42,769 bases of DNA from Alphaproteobacteria bacterium (GCA_019240125.1 JAFAYW010000282.1:1-42769); one strand, 5' to 3'; positions 1 to 8,386 are shown, counted from the first letter of the stretch. Numbers and translations: made by a program. The notes: generated by a model from the sequence alone, not told the origin.

Positions 1-55
1 ACCATGATGACGACGGGCCTCACAGCCCTATTGCGAGACGGTCAATCTGCCCGCG

Positions 56-85
56 CCGTGGCCCGGACGGCCATCCGGGCCACGG
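56..85. terminator. perfect 12-bp stem-loop
   Basis: Two perfect 12-base inverted arms (56-67 and 74-85) enclose a 6-base loop. No T-run follows, so it is at best a weak or Rho-assisted terminator for a gene left of the window, or a small palindromic repeat. No coding region is credible in the first 266 bases. Confidence 0.35.
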
Positions 86-129
86 CATCCCGCTCAACAC
101 GAGACAACCTCACCTTACACCAGCCGCAA

Positions 130-222
130 GAGACAATTGCGAGGAGCCGCAGGCTCCGCGGCAATCGCGTACCGATGGACGGCGCTTCTCGGGATTGCTT
201 CGCTCCGCTCGCAATGACACTC
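130..222. repeat. palindromic interspersed repeat (REP-like)
   Basis: An outer pair of near-complementary arms, reading attgcgaggagc on the left and gctccgctcgcaat on the right, brackets GC-rich sequence. Repeats of this 'attgcgaggag...ctcgcaatgac' type are scattered through intergenic regions of Bradyrhizobium-like alphaproteobacterial genomes. It lies directly upstream of the nitroreductase gene, so it could form a structure in the 5' leader. Family assignment is from memory; the arms are visible in the sequence. Confidence 0.5.
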
Positions 223-266
223 GCGGGCGATTAAGCTTGAACCAAGAGACAGAAGGAGGATTGCCG

Positions 267-914
267 ATGCCCAATCAAGCCCCAACCAACGACCTGTTCG
301 AAGCCATGAGCACGATGCGGGCGATGCGCCGGCTGAAGCCCGACCCGGTGCCCGATGAGCTGATCCACAAGATCCTGCAGGCCGGGCAATACGCACCGAG
401 CGGCGGCAACAACCAGACCTGGCGCTTCATGGTGGTCAAGGACCCCGAGGTGAAGAAAAAGGTGCAAGTCTACTACAAGCGCCTGTTCGACGAGTCGGTC
501 GGGCCACGCTATGCCGCCAGCGCTCCGCCGCCGGGTTCCGACCCCGAGAAATACAAGCGCCAGCACGCCGCCGTCGAATACCTCACCGATCATTTCCACG
601 AGGCGCCGGTGTGGATTGTCGCCTGCCTTAATGATGGCGAAAACCCGGGCCGCACCGCCGGATCCTCGATCTACGGCGCGGTGCAGAACATGTGCCTGGC
701 GATCCGCGCCCTCGGTCTCGGCACGACCTTGACGACGCGGCACACTGGCTACGGCAAGGAGGTCGACGCGATCCTCGGTATCCCGCCCAACGCGCATTCC
801 TATGCGATCCTGCCGATCGGCTACCCAATGGGCAATTTCGGCAAGCTCGGTCGCGGCCCGCTCAAGGACGTCGTGTATGGTGACCAGTGGGGCAAGCCGT
901 ACGCGGGCTTATGA
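267..914 (+). CDS. nitroreductase family protein (FMN-dependent)
   Basis: A 215-residue nitroreductase-fold protein. The N-terminal MRAMRRLKPDPVP segment and the APSGGNNQTWRF motif near residue 45 are the family's FMN-phosphate-binding elements, and GAVQNMCLAIRALGLGT is the usual central helix. Such enzymes use NAD(P)H and bound FMN to reduce nitro groups, quinones or enones; the actual substrate cannot be read from the sequence. The ATG at 267 is chosen because a strong AGGAGGA ribosome site lies at 254-260; an in-frame upstream start at 195 would fall inside the repeat. It precedes a carboxymuconolactone-decarboxylase-like gene by 57 bases on the same strand and probably shares its transcript. 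Confidence 0.85.
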   Translation: MPNQAPTNDLFEAMSTMRAMRRLKPDPVPDELIHKILQAGQYAPSGGNNQTWRFMVVKDPEVKKKVQVYYKRLFDESVGPRYAASAPPPGSDPEKYKRQHAAVEYLTDHFHEAPVWIVACLNDGENPGRTAGSSIYGAVQNMCLAIRALGLGTTLTTRHTGYGKEVDAILGIPPNAHSYAILPIGYPMGNFGKLGRGPLKDVVYGDQWGKPYAGL

Positions 915-971
915 TCCAGTAGCTCCGTCGTTCCCGCGCACGTGGACCGACGAAACCCTTGGGAGGGAAAC

Positions 972-1520
972 ATGCCGCGAGTGCCGCCAATTGCCGGTAA
1001 AGACGATGTGCCGGCCGACCACCATCACGTCGTCGATGACGTGCTCGGCGTGTTCGGCCGCATTCGCGGGCCGTTCAGCGTGCTGCTCTACAGCCCGGAA
1101 ATGGCGAGCAAATTATTGCCGATGGTGCCGTTCAACCGCGAGGGCACAATCGTCGAGCCCACCCCGCGCTTTGCCGGCATCCTCGCGGCGGTGCGCGAGC
1201 GCGAGGGCGCCTATGTCTGGGCCGCGCAGGTCGCGGCGGCGCAGCGCGCCGGCGTACCGCAGGCAATGATCGACCTATTGCGCGCCAAGGGCGATCCAGC
1301 CGCGTTGCCGGAAGACGAGCGGGATGTGGTCAATTACATCCGCCAGCTGATGCGCACCAACCGTACCGACCAGGCCGTATTCGACCGGCTCAAGGAGCGG
1401 CACGGCGTCAAATGGCTGGTCGAGCTGACCGCCATCGCCAATTACTACGCGATGCTGTGCGGCGTAGTGAACGCGTTTGAGGTCGCTGTGCCTGAGGACG
1501 GCGACCGGTTGCCGGCCTAG
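972..1520 (+). CDS. carboxymuconolactone decarboxylase (AhpD-like) family protein
   Basis: A 182-residue, mostly helical protein. The core runs from EPTPRFAGILAAVREREGAYVWAAQV (about residues 60-85) to the C-terminal helix ELTAIANYYAMLCGVVNAFEV, the usual layout of CMD-family proteins found in catabolic clusters. The catalytic CxxC of AhpD peroxidases is absent; the only cysteine is in the last helix. It is therefore unlikely to be an alkylhydroperoxidase and more likely a decarboxylase-like or uncharacterised member. The start at 972 has GGGAGGGA just upstream. Its position between nitroreductase and luciferase-like oxidoreductase genes suggests a small catabolic operon. Confidence 0.75.
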   Translation: MPRVPPIAGKDDVPADHHHVVDDVLGVFGRIRGPFSVLLYSPEMASKLLPMVPFNREGTIVEPTPRFAGILAAVREREGAYVWAAQVAAAQRAGVPQAMIDLLRAKGDPAALPEDERDVVNYIRQLMRTNRTDQAVFDRLKERHGVKWLVELTAIANYYAMLCGVVNAFEVAVPEDGDRLPA

Positions 1521-1538
1521 CAATCAAAAGGAAATCTT

Positions 1539-1617
1539 GTCGTCCCTGCGAAAGCGGGGACCCACCCTTCAGCAACTCGTCAGCCCGACCATGGGTCCCT
1601 GCTTTCGCAGGGACGAC
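1539..1617. repeat. REP-type palindrome, 26-bp arms
   Basis: Arms at 1539-1564 and 1592-1617 are inverted copies with one mismatch, around a 27-base loop. The arm core (gtcgtccctgcgaaagc) is a frequent intergenic repeat of alphaproteobacteria. It sits between the CMD-like and LLM genes, where it could end or attenuate transcription or protect mRNA ends. Confidence 0.75.
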
Positions 1618-1656
1618 AGAAAAGAGGCGCTGACGATCTCGTAAGAGGAGCGAACG

Positions 1657-2508
1657 ATGGAATTCGGCGCTAACATGTTCCACACCGATTACTCGATGCC
1701 GGTCGTGCCGTTGGCGCAGGCCTGTGAGGAGCGCGGGTTTGAGTCGCTGTGGGCGCCCGAGCACTCGCATATTCCGCTGAGCCGCAAGTCGCCGTTTCCC
1801 GGCGGTGGCGACGTGCCGAAAATGTATTACGATGCGATGGACCCGTTTGTGACGCTGAGCGCCGCGGCGGCCGCGACCAAGAAGCTCAAGGTCGGCACCG
1901 GCATCTGCCTGGTGATCCAGCGCGATACGATCCAGACCGCGAAACTGGTGGCCTCGCTCGACCAGATTTCGTCAGGCCGCTTTCTGTTCGGCATCGGCGG
2001 CGGCTGGAACCAGGACGAAATGGAAGACCACGGCACCGATTTCAAATCGCGCTTCAAAAAGATGCGCGAGCAGATCGAGGCGATGCGCGAGATCTGGACG
2101 AAGTCGAAGCCCGAATACCAGGGCGACATCGTCAATTTCCCGCCGATGATGACCTGGCCGAAACCGGTGCAGAACCCATTGCCGGTGATCGTCGGCGGCG
2201 GCTTTCCGCAGGCGGCGCGCCGCGCGGTGCGCTACGGCAATGGCTGGATCCCGATCGCCGGCCGCGCCAGCTATGGCAGCTTCGACGACTATTTCCCGAA
2301 GTTTAAAGAGATGCTGTCTGAGGCCGGCCGCACGATGGCGGATGTACCGATCACGATGTTCGGCGCCGCCCCCGATTACGACCAGCTGATGCGCTACAAG
2401 GAACTTGGCATAGCCCGTGTCGTCGCCGGTCTCGCCTCGGAAGGTGCCGATAAGACCGTGCCGGTGCTCGACAAATGGGCCGAGCTGATGCGCCGGGTGA
2501 ACGGATAG
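1657..2508 (+). CDS. LLM-class (luciferase-like) flavin/F420-dependent oxidoreductase
   Basis: A 283-residue TIM-barrel oxidoreductase of the luciferase-like monooxygenase superfamily. Recognisable elements are the N-terminal FGANMF strand, SLWAPEHSHIP, the GTGICLV strand, ASLDQISSGRFLFGIGGGWN near residues 95-115 and NPLPVIVGGGFPQAARRAVRYGNGW near residue 180. The pattern resembles the Rv2161c-like subfamily often labelled 'F420-dependent'. Whether this organism uses F420 or FMN cannot be seen here. The ATG at 1657 follows AAGAGGAG. It converges with the soxB-like gene, with only 16 bases between the stops. Confidence 0.8.
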   Translation: MEFGANMFHTDYSMPVVPLAQACEERGFESLWAPEHSHIPLSRKSPFPGGGDVPKMYYDAMDPFVTLSAAAAATKKLKVGTGICLVIQRDTIQTAKLVASLDQISSGRFLFGIGGGWNQDEMEDHGTDFKSRFKKMREQIEAMREIWTKSKPEYQGDIVNFPPMMTWPKPVQNPLPVIVGGGFPQAARRAVRYGNGWIPIAGRASYGSFDDYFPKFKEMLSEAGRTMADVPITMFGAAPDYDQLMRYKELGIARVVAGLASEGADKTVPVLDKWAELMRRVNG

Positions 2509-2524
2509 TTCGTTCGTCGCACTC

Positions 2525-3775
2525 TCAGTGCGAGACCGCCGCCGCCGCGTGTTCGTCGATCAGCGCGCCTGACGTGAAGCGCTCCAGCGAAAACGGCGCG
2601 GCGAGGTGGTGCGGCGTGTCGTAGGCGATCGTATGGGCAAAGACCCAGCCGGCGCCGGGGGTCGCCTTGAACCCGCCGGTGCCCCAGCCGCCATTCAGGT
2701 AAAGACCACCGACCGGCAATTTGCCGATGATCGGCGAGGCGTCGGGCGCGACGTCGACGATGCCCGCCCAGCTGCGCAGCATCCGCAATCGTGAGAAGAT
2801 CGGGAAAAGCTCCAGCAAAGCCGCCATCTGGCTTTCGATCACATGGAATGAGCCGCGCTGAGCATAGGAATTGTAGGCGTCGATGCCGGCGCCCATGACC
2901 AGTTCGCCCTTGTCGCTCTGGCTGACATAGACGTGCACCGCGCCCGACATCACGACGCAATCGAGCACCGGTTTGACCGGCTCCGATACAAGCGCCTGTA
3001 ATGGGTGACTCTGCAACGGCAGCCGCACCCCGGCCATCGCGGCGACGACGGAATTATGCCCGGCGGCGCTGATCGCCACCTTCTCGGCCGTGATCGGGCC
3101 GCGCGTGGTCTCGACGCCGGTGACCACGCCGGCCGCCGTGCGGATCGCGGTGACCTCGCAATTTTCGATGATATCGACGCCGCGCGCATCGGCGGCGCGG
3201 GCATAGCCCCAGGCCACCGCATCATGCCGCGCAACGCCGCCACGCCGCTGCAGGGTCGCGCCCAATACCGGATAACGCGCTTGCGGCGAGATGTTGAGGA
3301 TCGGACAAAAATCCCGCACACCCTCGGCATCGAGCCATTCGGCGTCGATACCGTTGAGGCGGTTGGCGTTGACCCGGCGCTGGCCTTCGCGGATATCGGC
3401 CTGACTATGCGCCAGGTTGAGCACCCCGCGCTGGCTCAGCATGACGTTGAAATTGAGCTCGATCGACAGCCGCTCCCATAATCTCAGCGAATGCTCGTAG
3501 ATGCGGGCGCTCTCATCCCACAGATAGTTGGAGCGGATGATTGTTGTGTTGCGCCCGGTATTACCGAGGCCGATCGGCCCTTTTTCCAGCACGGCGACAT
3601 TGCGTATGCCGTGCTCCTTGGCAAGGTAATAGGCGGTGGCAAGACCATGGCCGCCACCACCGATTATCACCACCTCGTAATGCTGACGCGGCTCCGCCTT
3701 GCGCCATGCCGGCCCCCAGAAGCGGTGACCGGTCAGCGCATGCTGGAGGAGGGAGACAAAAGAATAGTGCTGCAC
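2525..3775 (-). CDS. soxB: sarcosine oxidase beta subunit family FAD oxidoreductase (orphan)
   Basis: A 416-residue protein resembling the beta subunit of heterotetrameric sarcosine oxidase along its whole length. The start has the family's aromatic-rich N-terminus, followed by a dinucleotide-binding [18 protein letters not shown] (about residues 39-56) and [14 protein letters not shown]. The segment [18 protein letters not shown] contains His184, equivalent to the histidine that carries covalent FMN in this family, and [19 protein letters not shown] closes the FAD site. The known enzyme oxidatively demethylates sarcosine to glycine, passing the methyl group to tetrahydrofolate, and needs alpha, gamma and delta subunits. 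None of soxD, soxA or soxG is in this window, so function as a complete sarcosine oxidase is uncertain. Confidence 0.85.
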   Translation of the reverse strand: MQHYSFVSLLQHALTGHRFWGPAWRKAEPRQHYEVVIIGGGGHGLATAYYLAKEHGIRNVAVLEKGPIGLGNTGRNTTIIRSNYLWDESARIYEHSLRLWERLSIELNFNVMLSQRGVLNLAHSQADIREGQRRVNANRLNGIDAEWLDAEGVRDFCPILNISPQARYPVLGATLQRRGGVARHDAVAWGYARAADARGVDIIENCEVTAIRTAAGVVTGVETTRGPITAEKVAISAAGHNSVVAAMAGVRLPLQSHPLQALVSEPVKPVLDCVVMSGAVHVYVSQSDKGELVMGAGIDAYNSYAQRGSFHVIESQMAALLELFPIFSRLRMLRSWAGIVDVAPDASPIIGKLPVGGLYLNGGWGTGGFKATPGAGWVFAHTIAYDTPHHLAAPFSLERFTSGALIDEHAAAAVSH

Positions 3776-3859
3776 CGACCCATCGCCGATCGCGCCCGCT
3801 CCACGGCCGCGTCGTGATCCTGCGTCACTCCACGAACGATATCCAGGCGATCCTACCGA

Positions 3860-4114
3860 TTAGGGCCGAGCCACCGGCGGCGCGCCGCCCGGCGGGTTCC
3901 AGCCCCGCGCGCGCATGCAATCCTCGAACGCGCCCTGGCCGGCAAATCCGCTGGATAAATGCACCGACGACATAGCGCTGCTCCGGTTATCGCAAAAAGT
4001 TTTGTCGGCTGCGAACTCCCCTGGGCCGGCACCAGGCTTGACCCAACTCGGCGTCGTCACCGTGCAGCCGGCGAGCAGTAGCGCGAATCCGATGCATTTA
4101 AGGGAAACTGCCAT
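3860..4114 (-). CDS. small lipoprotein of unknown function
   Basis: An 84-residue predicted lipoprotein. The N-terminal hydrophobic stretch CIGFALLLAGC ends in a lipobox (LAGC, Cys17), so it should be lipidated and anchored to a membrane. The rest is short, with a cysteine at 41 and a C-terminal FEDCMRARGW motif, a pattern seen in small alphaproteobacterial lipoproteins. The internal ATG at 4114 is preferred over the longer frame because a GGAGA site precedes it and the signal peptide starts there. It is divergent from coaBC, and soxB follows it on the same strand after 84 bases. I do not recognise a function. Confidence 0.6.
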   Translation of the reverse strand: MAVSLKCIGFALLLAGCTVTTPSWVKPGAGPGEFAADKTFCDNRSSAMSSVHLSSGFAGQGAFEDCMRARGWNPPGGAPPVARP

Positions 4115-4259
4115 CCGCCTTCTCCAAAAAACCGATCCGATACCGCCATTATCATCGTTTTGCGATGGCGAGGGTGTTCCGCATCCCCATTCGCATCGGT
4201 GCTCGCTCCGGCGCGCTGGAGCGGGCATACTCCGCGCCCCGGACAACAGGAGGCGTAAC
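4115..4259. promoter_or_regulatory. divergent intergenic region, lipoprotein / coaBC
   Basis: These 145 bases separate oppositely oriented genes, so promoters for both should lie here. The coaBC ribosome site AGGAGG is at 4249-4254. I cannot identify -35/-10 boxes with confidence. Confidence 0.4.
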
Positions 4260-5483
4260 GTGCTGCAAGGCCGACGCATTCTCTTGATCATCGCCGGCGG
4301 TATCGCCGCGTATAAATCCCTCGAACTGATCCGCCGGCTGCGTGACCGCGGCATGTCGGTACGCTGTGTGATGACCAAGGCGGCGCATCAGTTCGTCACA
4401 CCGCTGGCGGTCGCCTCGCTGAGCGAGGACAAGGTCTATAGCGAGCTCTGGTCTCTGACAGACGAGAGCGAGATGGGCCATATCAGGTTGTCGCGCGAGG
4501 CCGACCTGATCGTCGTTGCGCCCGCCACTGCCGATCTGATGGCGCGCATGGCCGCCGGCATCGCCGACGATCTGGCGGCGACGACGCTGCTGGCCTCGGA
4601 CAAGCCGGTGCTGATCGCGCCATCGATGAACACGATGATGTGGGCGCATCCAGCAACCCAGGCAAATCTCGCGATCCTGACCTCGCGTGGCGTTAATCGG
4701 GTCGGCCCGGGGGCCGGCGATCTTGCTTGCGGGGAGGTCGGCTCCGGCCGCATGTCGGAACCGGCCGAGATCATCGCGGCAATCGAGGGACACTTCGCCG
4801 AAGTGGCCCTTGCTGGCTCGGACAAGCGGCTTGCCGGGCGCCGGGCGCTTGTCACCAGCGGACCGACGCGCGAGCCGATCGACCCGGTGCGCTATCTCTC
4901 GAACCATTCCTCGGGCAAGCAGGGGCATGCGATCGCCGCCGCGCTGGCGGCGCTTGGCGCCGAGACGGTGCTGGTGAGCGGTCCGACCCAGGAACCGACC
5001 CCGACCGGCGTAACGCTGGTGCCCGTCGAGACGGCTCAACAGATGCTCGCGGCCAGCGAGGCGGCGTTGCCGGTGGATATCGCGGTGATGGCAGCGGCGG
5101 TCGCCGATTGGCGCGTCGACCGCGAGGCCAACCAGAAGCTGAAAAAGGACGGCAAGGGGCCGCCGATGCTGCATCTGGTCGAGAACCCCGACATTCTCGC
5201 GACGCTCTCGCGGCGGCGTAACGACCGGCCGAGCCTGGTGGTCGGCTTCGCCGCGGAAACCGAGAACGTCGTTGGCAATGCCGTCGCCAAGCGCCAGCGC
5301 AAGGGTTGCGACTGGATCCTGGCGAATGACGTGTCGCCCAGCACCGGCACCTTCGGCGGCGACAGCAACACGATCCATCTCGTCGAGGCAGAGGGTGTCG
5401 AAAGCTGGCCCGCCATGACCAAACGCGAAGTCGCCACCCGCCTCGCTGACCGCATCGCGGCAACCCTCGGGGGCCCCCATTGA
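4260..5483 (+). CDS. coaBC: bifunctional phosphopantothenoylcysteine decarboxylase / phosphopantothenate-cysteine ligase
   Basis: A 407-residue bifunctional CoA biosynthesis enzyme of typical family length. The N-terminal flavoprotein CoaC domain begins with ILLIIAGGIAAYKSLELIRRL, contains APATADLMARMAAGIADDL and the PSMNTMMWAHPA signature, and ends with GSGRMSEPAEI. The CoaB ligase domain from about residue 195 shows ALVTSGPTREPIDPVRYLSN, AAAVADWR, KLKKDGK and the conserved AND at the end. It converts 4'-phosphopantothenate and cysteine to phosphopantothenoylcysteine, then 4'-phosphopantetheine. The GTG at 4260 is chosen because AGGAGG precedes it; the frame extends further upstream but over the divergent lipoprotein. 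dut follows, the order known from E. coli (dfp-dut). Confidence 0.95.
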   Translation: MLQGRRILLIIAGGIAAYKSLELIRRLRDRGMSVRCVMTKAAHQFVTPLAVASLSEDKVYSELWSLTDESEMGHIRLSREADLIVVAPATADLMARMAAGIADDLAATTLLASDKPVLIAPSMNTMMWAHPATQANLAILTSRGVNRVGPGAGDLACGEVGSGRMSEPAEIIAAIEGHFAEVALAGSDKRLAGRRALVTSGPTREPIDPVRYLSNHSSGKQGHAIAAALAALGAETVLVSGPTQEPTPTGVTLVPVETAQQMLAASEAALPVDIAVMAAAVADWRVDREANQKLKKDGKGPPMLHLVENPDILATLSRRRNDRPSLVVGFAAETENVVGNAVAKRQRKGCDWILANDVSPSTGTFGGDSNTIHLVEAEGVESWPAMTKREVATRLADRIAATLGGPH

Positions 5484-5540
5484 CTCCTCCGCGCACCGCG
5501 GGCGCGGATAATTTCGCTGGATGGCGATAGGCGCCTCGAC

Positions 5541-6056
5541 GTGACCTTGAACGTCGCCCTCCGAATCCTCGATCCACGGCTGCGCGACTGGGGGTTTCCC
5601 CGATATGGCTCGGATCACGCCGCCGGACTTGATCTGCATGCCTGCATCGAGGCGCCGGTGGTGGTGCGGCCGCAAGCCCCCGCCATGCTGATCCCGGCGG
5701 GATTCGCCTTCCATATCGCCGATCCGGAATGGTGCGCGCTGGTCTTGCCGCGCTCCGGGCTGGGACATCGCGACGGGCTGGTGCTCGGCAACGCGGTGGG
5801 ATTGATCGATTCCGACTACCAGGGGCCATGCATGATCTCGGCATGGAACCGCAACCCGCCGCAACCCGACGGGCAGGCGGGAATCATCATCCAGCCAGGG
5901 GACAGGATCGCACAGCTGGTTTTCACCCGCACCGTGCGGCCCCAATACACGATCGTCCAGGAGTTTCCGGCCGCAACCACACGCCGGATCGGGGGTTTTG
6001 GCTCCACCGGCATCGCTTCTTCTTGTGGAAATCCCCCAGGACAGCGAAACTCCTGA
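5541..6056 (+). CDS. dut: deoxyuridine 5'-triphosphate nucleotidohydrolase (dUTPase)
   Basis: A 171-residue trimeric-type dUTPase that hydrolyses dUTP to dUMP and pyrophosphate. The family motifs appear in order: SDHAAGLDLHA (24-34), PRSGLGHRDGLVLGN (70-84), VGLIDSDYQG with the catalytic Asp90, the QPGDRIAQLVF strand, and the C-terminal RIGGFGSTG lid. The start is a GTG at 5541, as the nearby ATG at 5521 runs into a stop. About 15 residues follow the last motif, slightly longer than E. coli Dut. It is placed 57 bases after coaBC, so co-transcription is likely. Confidence 0.95.
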   Translation: MTLNVALRILDPRLRDWGFPRYGSDHAAGLDLHACIEAPVVVRPQAPAMLIPAGFAFHIADPEWCALVLPRSGLGHRDGLVLGNAVGLIDSDYQGPCMISAWNRNPPQPDGQAGIIIQPGDRIAQLVFTRTVRPQYTIVQEFPAATTRRIGGFGSTGIASSCGNPPGQRNS

Positions 6057-6089
6057 TCCCCCGTCCGGCTGCGGCCCTGTGCGCCTCCC

Positions 6090-6545
6090 ATGATCCGGCT
6101 TAGCAAGAAGCTCCTCTACGCAATCGAGGCGGTCCTCGATATCGCTTACAACGCCGGCGGTGCGCCGGTGCGTTCGGCAGAGATCACCGAGCGCGAGGGG
6201 ATTCCGCGCCGGTATCTCGAACCCGTGCTCCAGGAACTGGTGCGTGACGGTATTCTTGTCGGCATTCGCGGCCCCAGCGGCGGCTATCGGCTGGCCCGCG
6301 AGCGGCGGCGAATCAGCCTCGGCGATATCGTCCGCACGGTGCGCAACCTCGAGACCGGCGAGGACCCGATCAGCGATCCGGCCGGGAGCGCCCTCGGACA
6401 TGAAGTGGTGCGGCCGCTCTGGCAGGAGCTGGAAGAGGAAACGATGCGCCGCCTCGATTCGCTGACACTGGAGGAGTTGTGCACCCGGGCGCATCGCGCC
6501 GGCATCAAGGGTCGGGTGACAGAGGGTGGCGATTTCGAGATTTGA
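6090..6545 (+). CDS. Rrf2-family transcriptional regulator without Fe-S cysteines
   Basis: A 151-residue winged-helix regulator. The N-terminus LSKKLLYAIEAVLDIAYNAGG, the recognition region ITEREGIPRRYLEPVLQELVRDGIL and the wing GPSGGYRLARERRRISLGDIVR are the Rrf2/IscR signature. The three clustered cysteines that hold the cluster in IscR (around residues 92-104) are missing; the only cysteine is Cys131. It therefore resembles cluster-free members such as CymR of Bacillus, which controls cysteine metabolism together with CysK. The next gene here is cysK, 71 bases downstream, so regulation of cysteine or sulfur genes is a reasonable inference. The ATG at 6090 has a weak ribosome site. Confidence 0.85.
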   Translation: MIRLSKKLLYAIEAVLDIAYNAGGAPVRSAEITEREGIPRRYLEPVLQELVRDGILVGIRGPSGGYRLARERRRISLGDIVRTVRNLETGEDPISDPAGSALGHEVVRPLWQELEEETMRRLDSLTLEELCTRAHRAGIKGRVTEGGDFEI

Positions 6546-6616
6546 ACCGCACCATCGGCACATTGCCGCCGGCAGGCGCGGACGCTACATGACAGGGGAC
6601 GGGACAGGAGACGCTC

Positions 6617-7594
6617 ATGGCTACGGCAGCGGCGCCCCAGGCGCAAACCGGCGAATTTCGTGGACGGGTCTACGACAACATCACCGAAACGATCGGCGCG
6701 ACGCCGCTGGTACGATTGCACCGGCTCGCGACCGAACACGGCGTCAAGGCGACGATCCTCGGCAAATGCGAATTCTTCAATCCGCTGGCCTCGGTCAAGG
6801 ACCGCATCGGGCGGGCGATGATCGAGGCTGGCGAAGCCGCGGGCCGCATCAAGAAGGGCACCGTGCTGGTCGAGCCGACGTCGGGTAATACCGGCATCGC
6901 GCTGGCCTTTGTCTGCGCCGCCAAGGGCTATCGCCTGATCCTGACAATGCCCGACAGCATGTCGGTCGAGCGCCGCAAGATGCTGCTGTTGCTCGGCGCC
7001 GAATTGGAGTTGACGCCGGCTGCCCAGGGCATGCGAGGCGCCATCGCCAAGGCCGAGGAAATCGCGAAAACGCTGCCCGACGCCTTCATTCCGCAGCAAT
7101 TCCAAAACCCTGCCAATCCGGAAATCCACCGACGCACCACCGCCGAGGAAATCTGGAAGGACACGGCGGGCAGCGTCGATGCGGTGGTCAGCGGGGTCGG
7201 CACTGGCGGCACGTTGACCGGCGTTGGCTCCGTGCTGAAGCAGCGCAAGCCCGGCCTCAGGATGATCGCGGTCGAGCCGGAAGACAGTGCCATACTGTCC
7301 GGCGGCCCGCCGGGGCCACACAAAATTCAGGGTATCGGCGCGGGGTTTGTGCCGGACATCCTCGACACCAAGCTGATCGACGAGACCGTTCGGATCGGCA
7401 ATGACACCGCATTCCGCACCGCCCAGCAGGCCGCGCGGCTCGAGGGGCTGCCGGTGGGCATATCCTCAGGCGCCGCACTGGCGGCGGCGCTCGAGGTCGG
7501 TGCGCGGGCGGATATGGAGGGCAAGACGATCGTCGTGATTCTACCGAGCTTTGCCGAGCGCTATCTCTCAACGGCCCTGTTTGAGGGGCTGTAA
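6617..7594 (+). CDS. cysK: cysteine synthase (O-acetylserine sulfhydrylase)
   Basis: A 325-residue PLP enzyme making cysteine from O-acetylserine and sulfide. It opens with [14 protein letters not shown], has the PLP lysine Lys61 in [11 protein letters not shown], the substrate loop [11 protein letters not shown] near residue 93, the phosphate-binding [14 protein letters not shown] near 196, and the GISSGAAL motif near 287. A ten-residue Ala/Gln-rich N-terminal extension is unusual but plausible; an AGGAGA site precedes the ATG at 6617. It sits between the Rrf2 regulator and a ThiF-type adenylyltransferase, an arrangement suggesting sulfur assimilation and transfer. Confidence 0.95.
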   Translation: MATAAAPQAQTGEFRGRVYDNITETIGATPLVRLHRLATEHGVKATILGKCEFFNPLASVKDRIGRAMIEAGEAAGRIKKGTVLVEPTSGNTGIALAFVCAAKGYRLILTMPDSMSVERRKMLLLLGAELELTPAAQGMRGAIAKAEEIAKTLPDAFIPQQFQNPANPEIHRRTTAEEIWKDTAGSVDAVVSGVGTGGTLTGVGSVLKQRKPGLRMIAVEPEDSAILSGGPPGPHKIQGIGAGFVPDILDTKLIDETVRIGNDTAFRTAQQAARLEGLPVGISSGAALAAALEVGARADMEGKTIVVILPSFAERYLSTALFEGL

Positions 7595-7612
7595 GCACGG
7601 CGCTACTCCGCG

Positions 7613-8386
7613 ATGGAACTCAGCGAAGAGCAATTCCAGCGCTATGCCCGCCACCTGATCCTCGACGAGGTTGGCGAGGAGGGGCAGCAAAAGCTGCTCG
7701 CGGCGCGCGTCCTGGTGGTGGGCGCCGGCGGGCTCGGCTCGCCGATGCTGATGTATCTGGCCGCCGCGGGGATCGGCACGATCGGTATCGTCGACAATGA
7801 TCGGGTCGATATCACCAATCTGCAGCGCCAGATCGTACACGCGACGAAATCGGTCGGTGCGCTTAAGGTCGAAAGTGCCCGCCAGACGCTGGCGGCCGTG
7901 AACGACGGTATTCGCATTGAGGCGCACGCGATGCGTCTCGAGCCGAGCAACGCCGCCGACTTGATCGAACGGTACGATATCGTCGCCGATGGCAGCGACA
8001 ATTTCGCGACGCGCTACCTGCTGACCGAGCAGTGTCATCAGCTCAGGAAGCCCCTTGTCGCGGCAGCGCTATCGCCATTCGAGGGCCAGCTTTCGACCTT
8101 CCGCCCTTTTCTCGGCGACGGTCACCCGTGCTACCGCTGCCTGTTTCGCGATCCGCCGCCGCCCGACATGGTGCCGCGCTGCGAGGAAGCGGGGATACTC
8201 GGCGCGGTGGCCGGCGTCATGGGCACATTGCAGGCGGTCGAGGTCCTGAAGGAGGTGCTCGGGTTGGGCGATAGCCTTGACGGCACACTGCTGATCTATG
8301 ACGCGCTGCAGGCGCGCTTTCACCGCATCAAGATCGCCAAGGACCCGGCGTGCCCGACCTGCGGCAGCCACCGCCACAATGCGTAA
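7613..8386 (+). CDS. moeB: ThiF/MoeB/HesA-family adenylyltransferase
   Basis: A 257-residue E1-like enzyme. The nucleotide-binding GAGGLGSP is at 37-44, followed by DNDRVDITNLQRQ (Asp61, Arg72) and the ADGSDNFATRYLL strand near 126. Two zinc CxxC pairs are present (Cys173/Cys176 and Cys247/Cys250), and Cys190 sits at the family's conserved cysteine before the GVMGTLQAVEVLK helix. Such enzymes adenylate the C-terminal Gly-Gly of MoaD, ThiS or similar sulfur carriers for molybdopterin, thiamine or cysteine synthesis. No carrier gene and no rhodanese domain are present here, so the pathway is open; moeB is the commonest label. It starts 18 bases after cysK and overlaps the next gene by eight bases. 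Confidence 0.85.
   Translation: MELSEEQFQRYARHLILDEVGEEGQQKLLAARVLVVGAGGLGSPMLMYLAAAGIGTIGIVDNDRVDITNLQRQIVHATKSVGALKVESARQTLAAVNDGIRIEAHAMRLEPSNAADLIERYDIVADGSDNFATRYLLTEQCHQLRKPLVAAALSPFEGQLSTFRPFLGDGHPCYRCLFRDPPPPDMVPRCEEAGILGAVAGVMGTLQAVEVLKEVLGLGDSLDGTLLIYDALQARFHRIKIAKDPACPTCGSHRHNA

Noticed and set aside
6090..6545. annotation of the Rrf2 gene as iscR
   Set aside because: The three Fe-S cysteines are missing and there are no isc or suf genes next to it.
4152..6563. 803-residue minus-strand open frame
   Set aside because: It is antisense to coaBC, dut and the Rrf2 gene, all of which have clear motifs; long antisense frames are normal at this GC content. No domain is recognisable in it.
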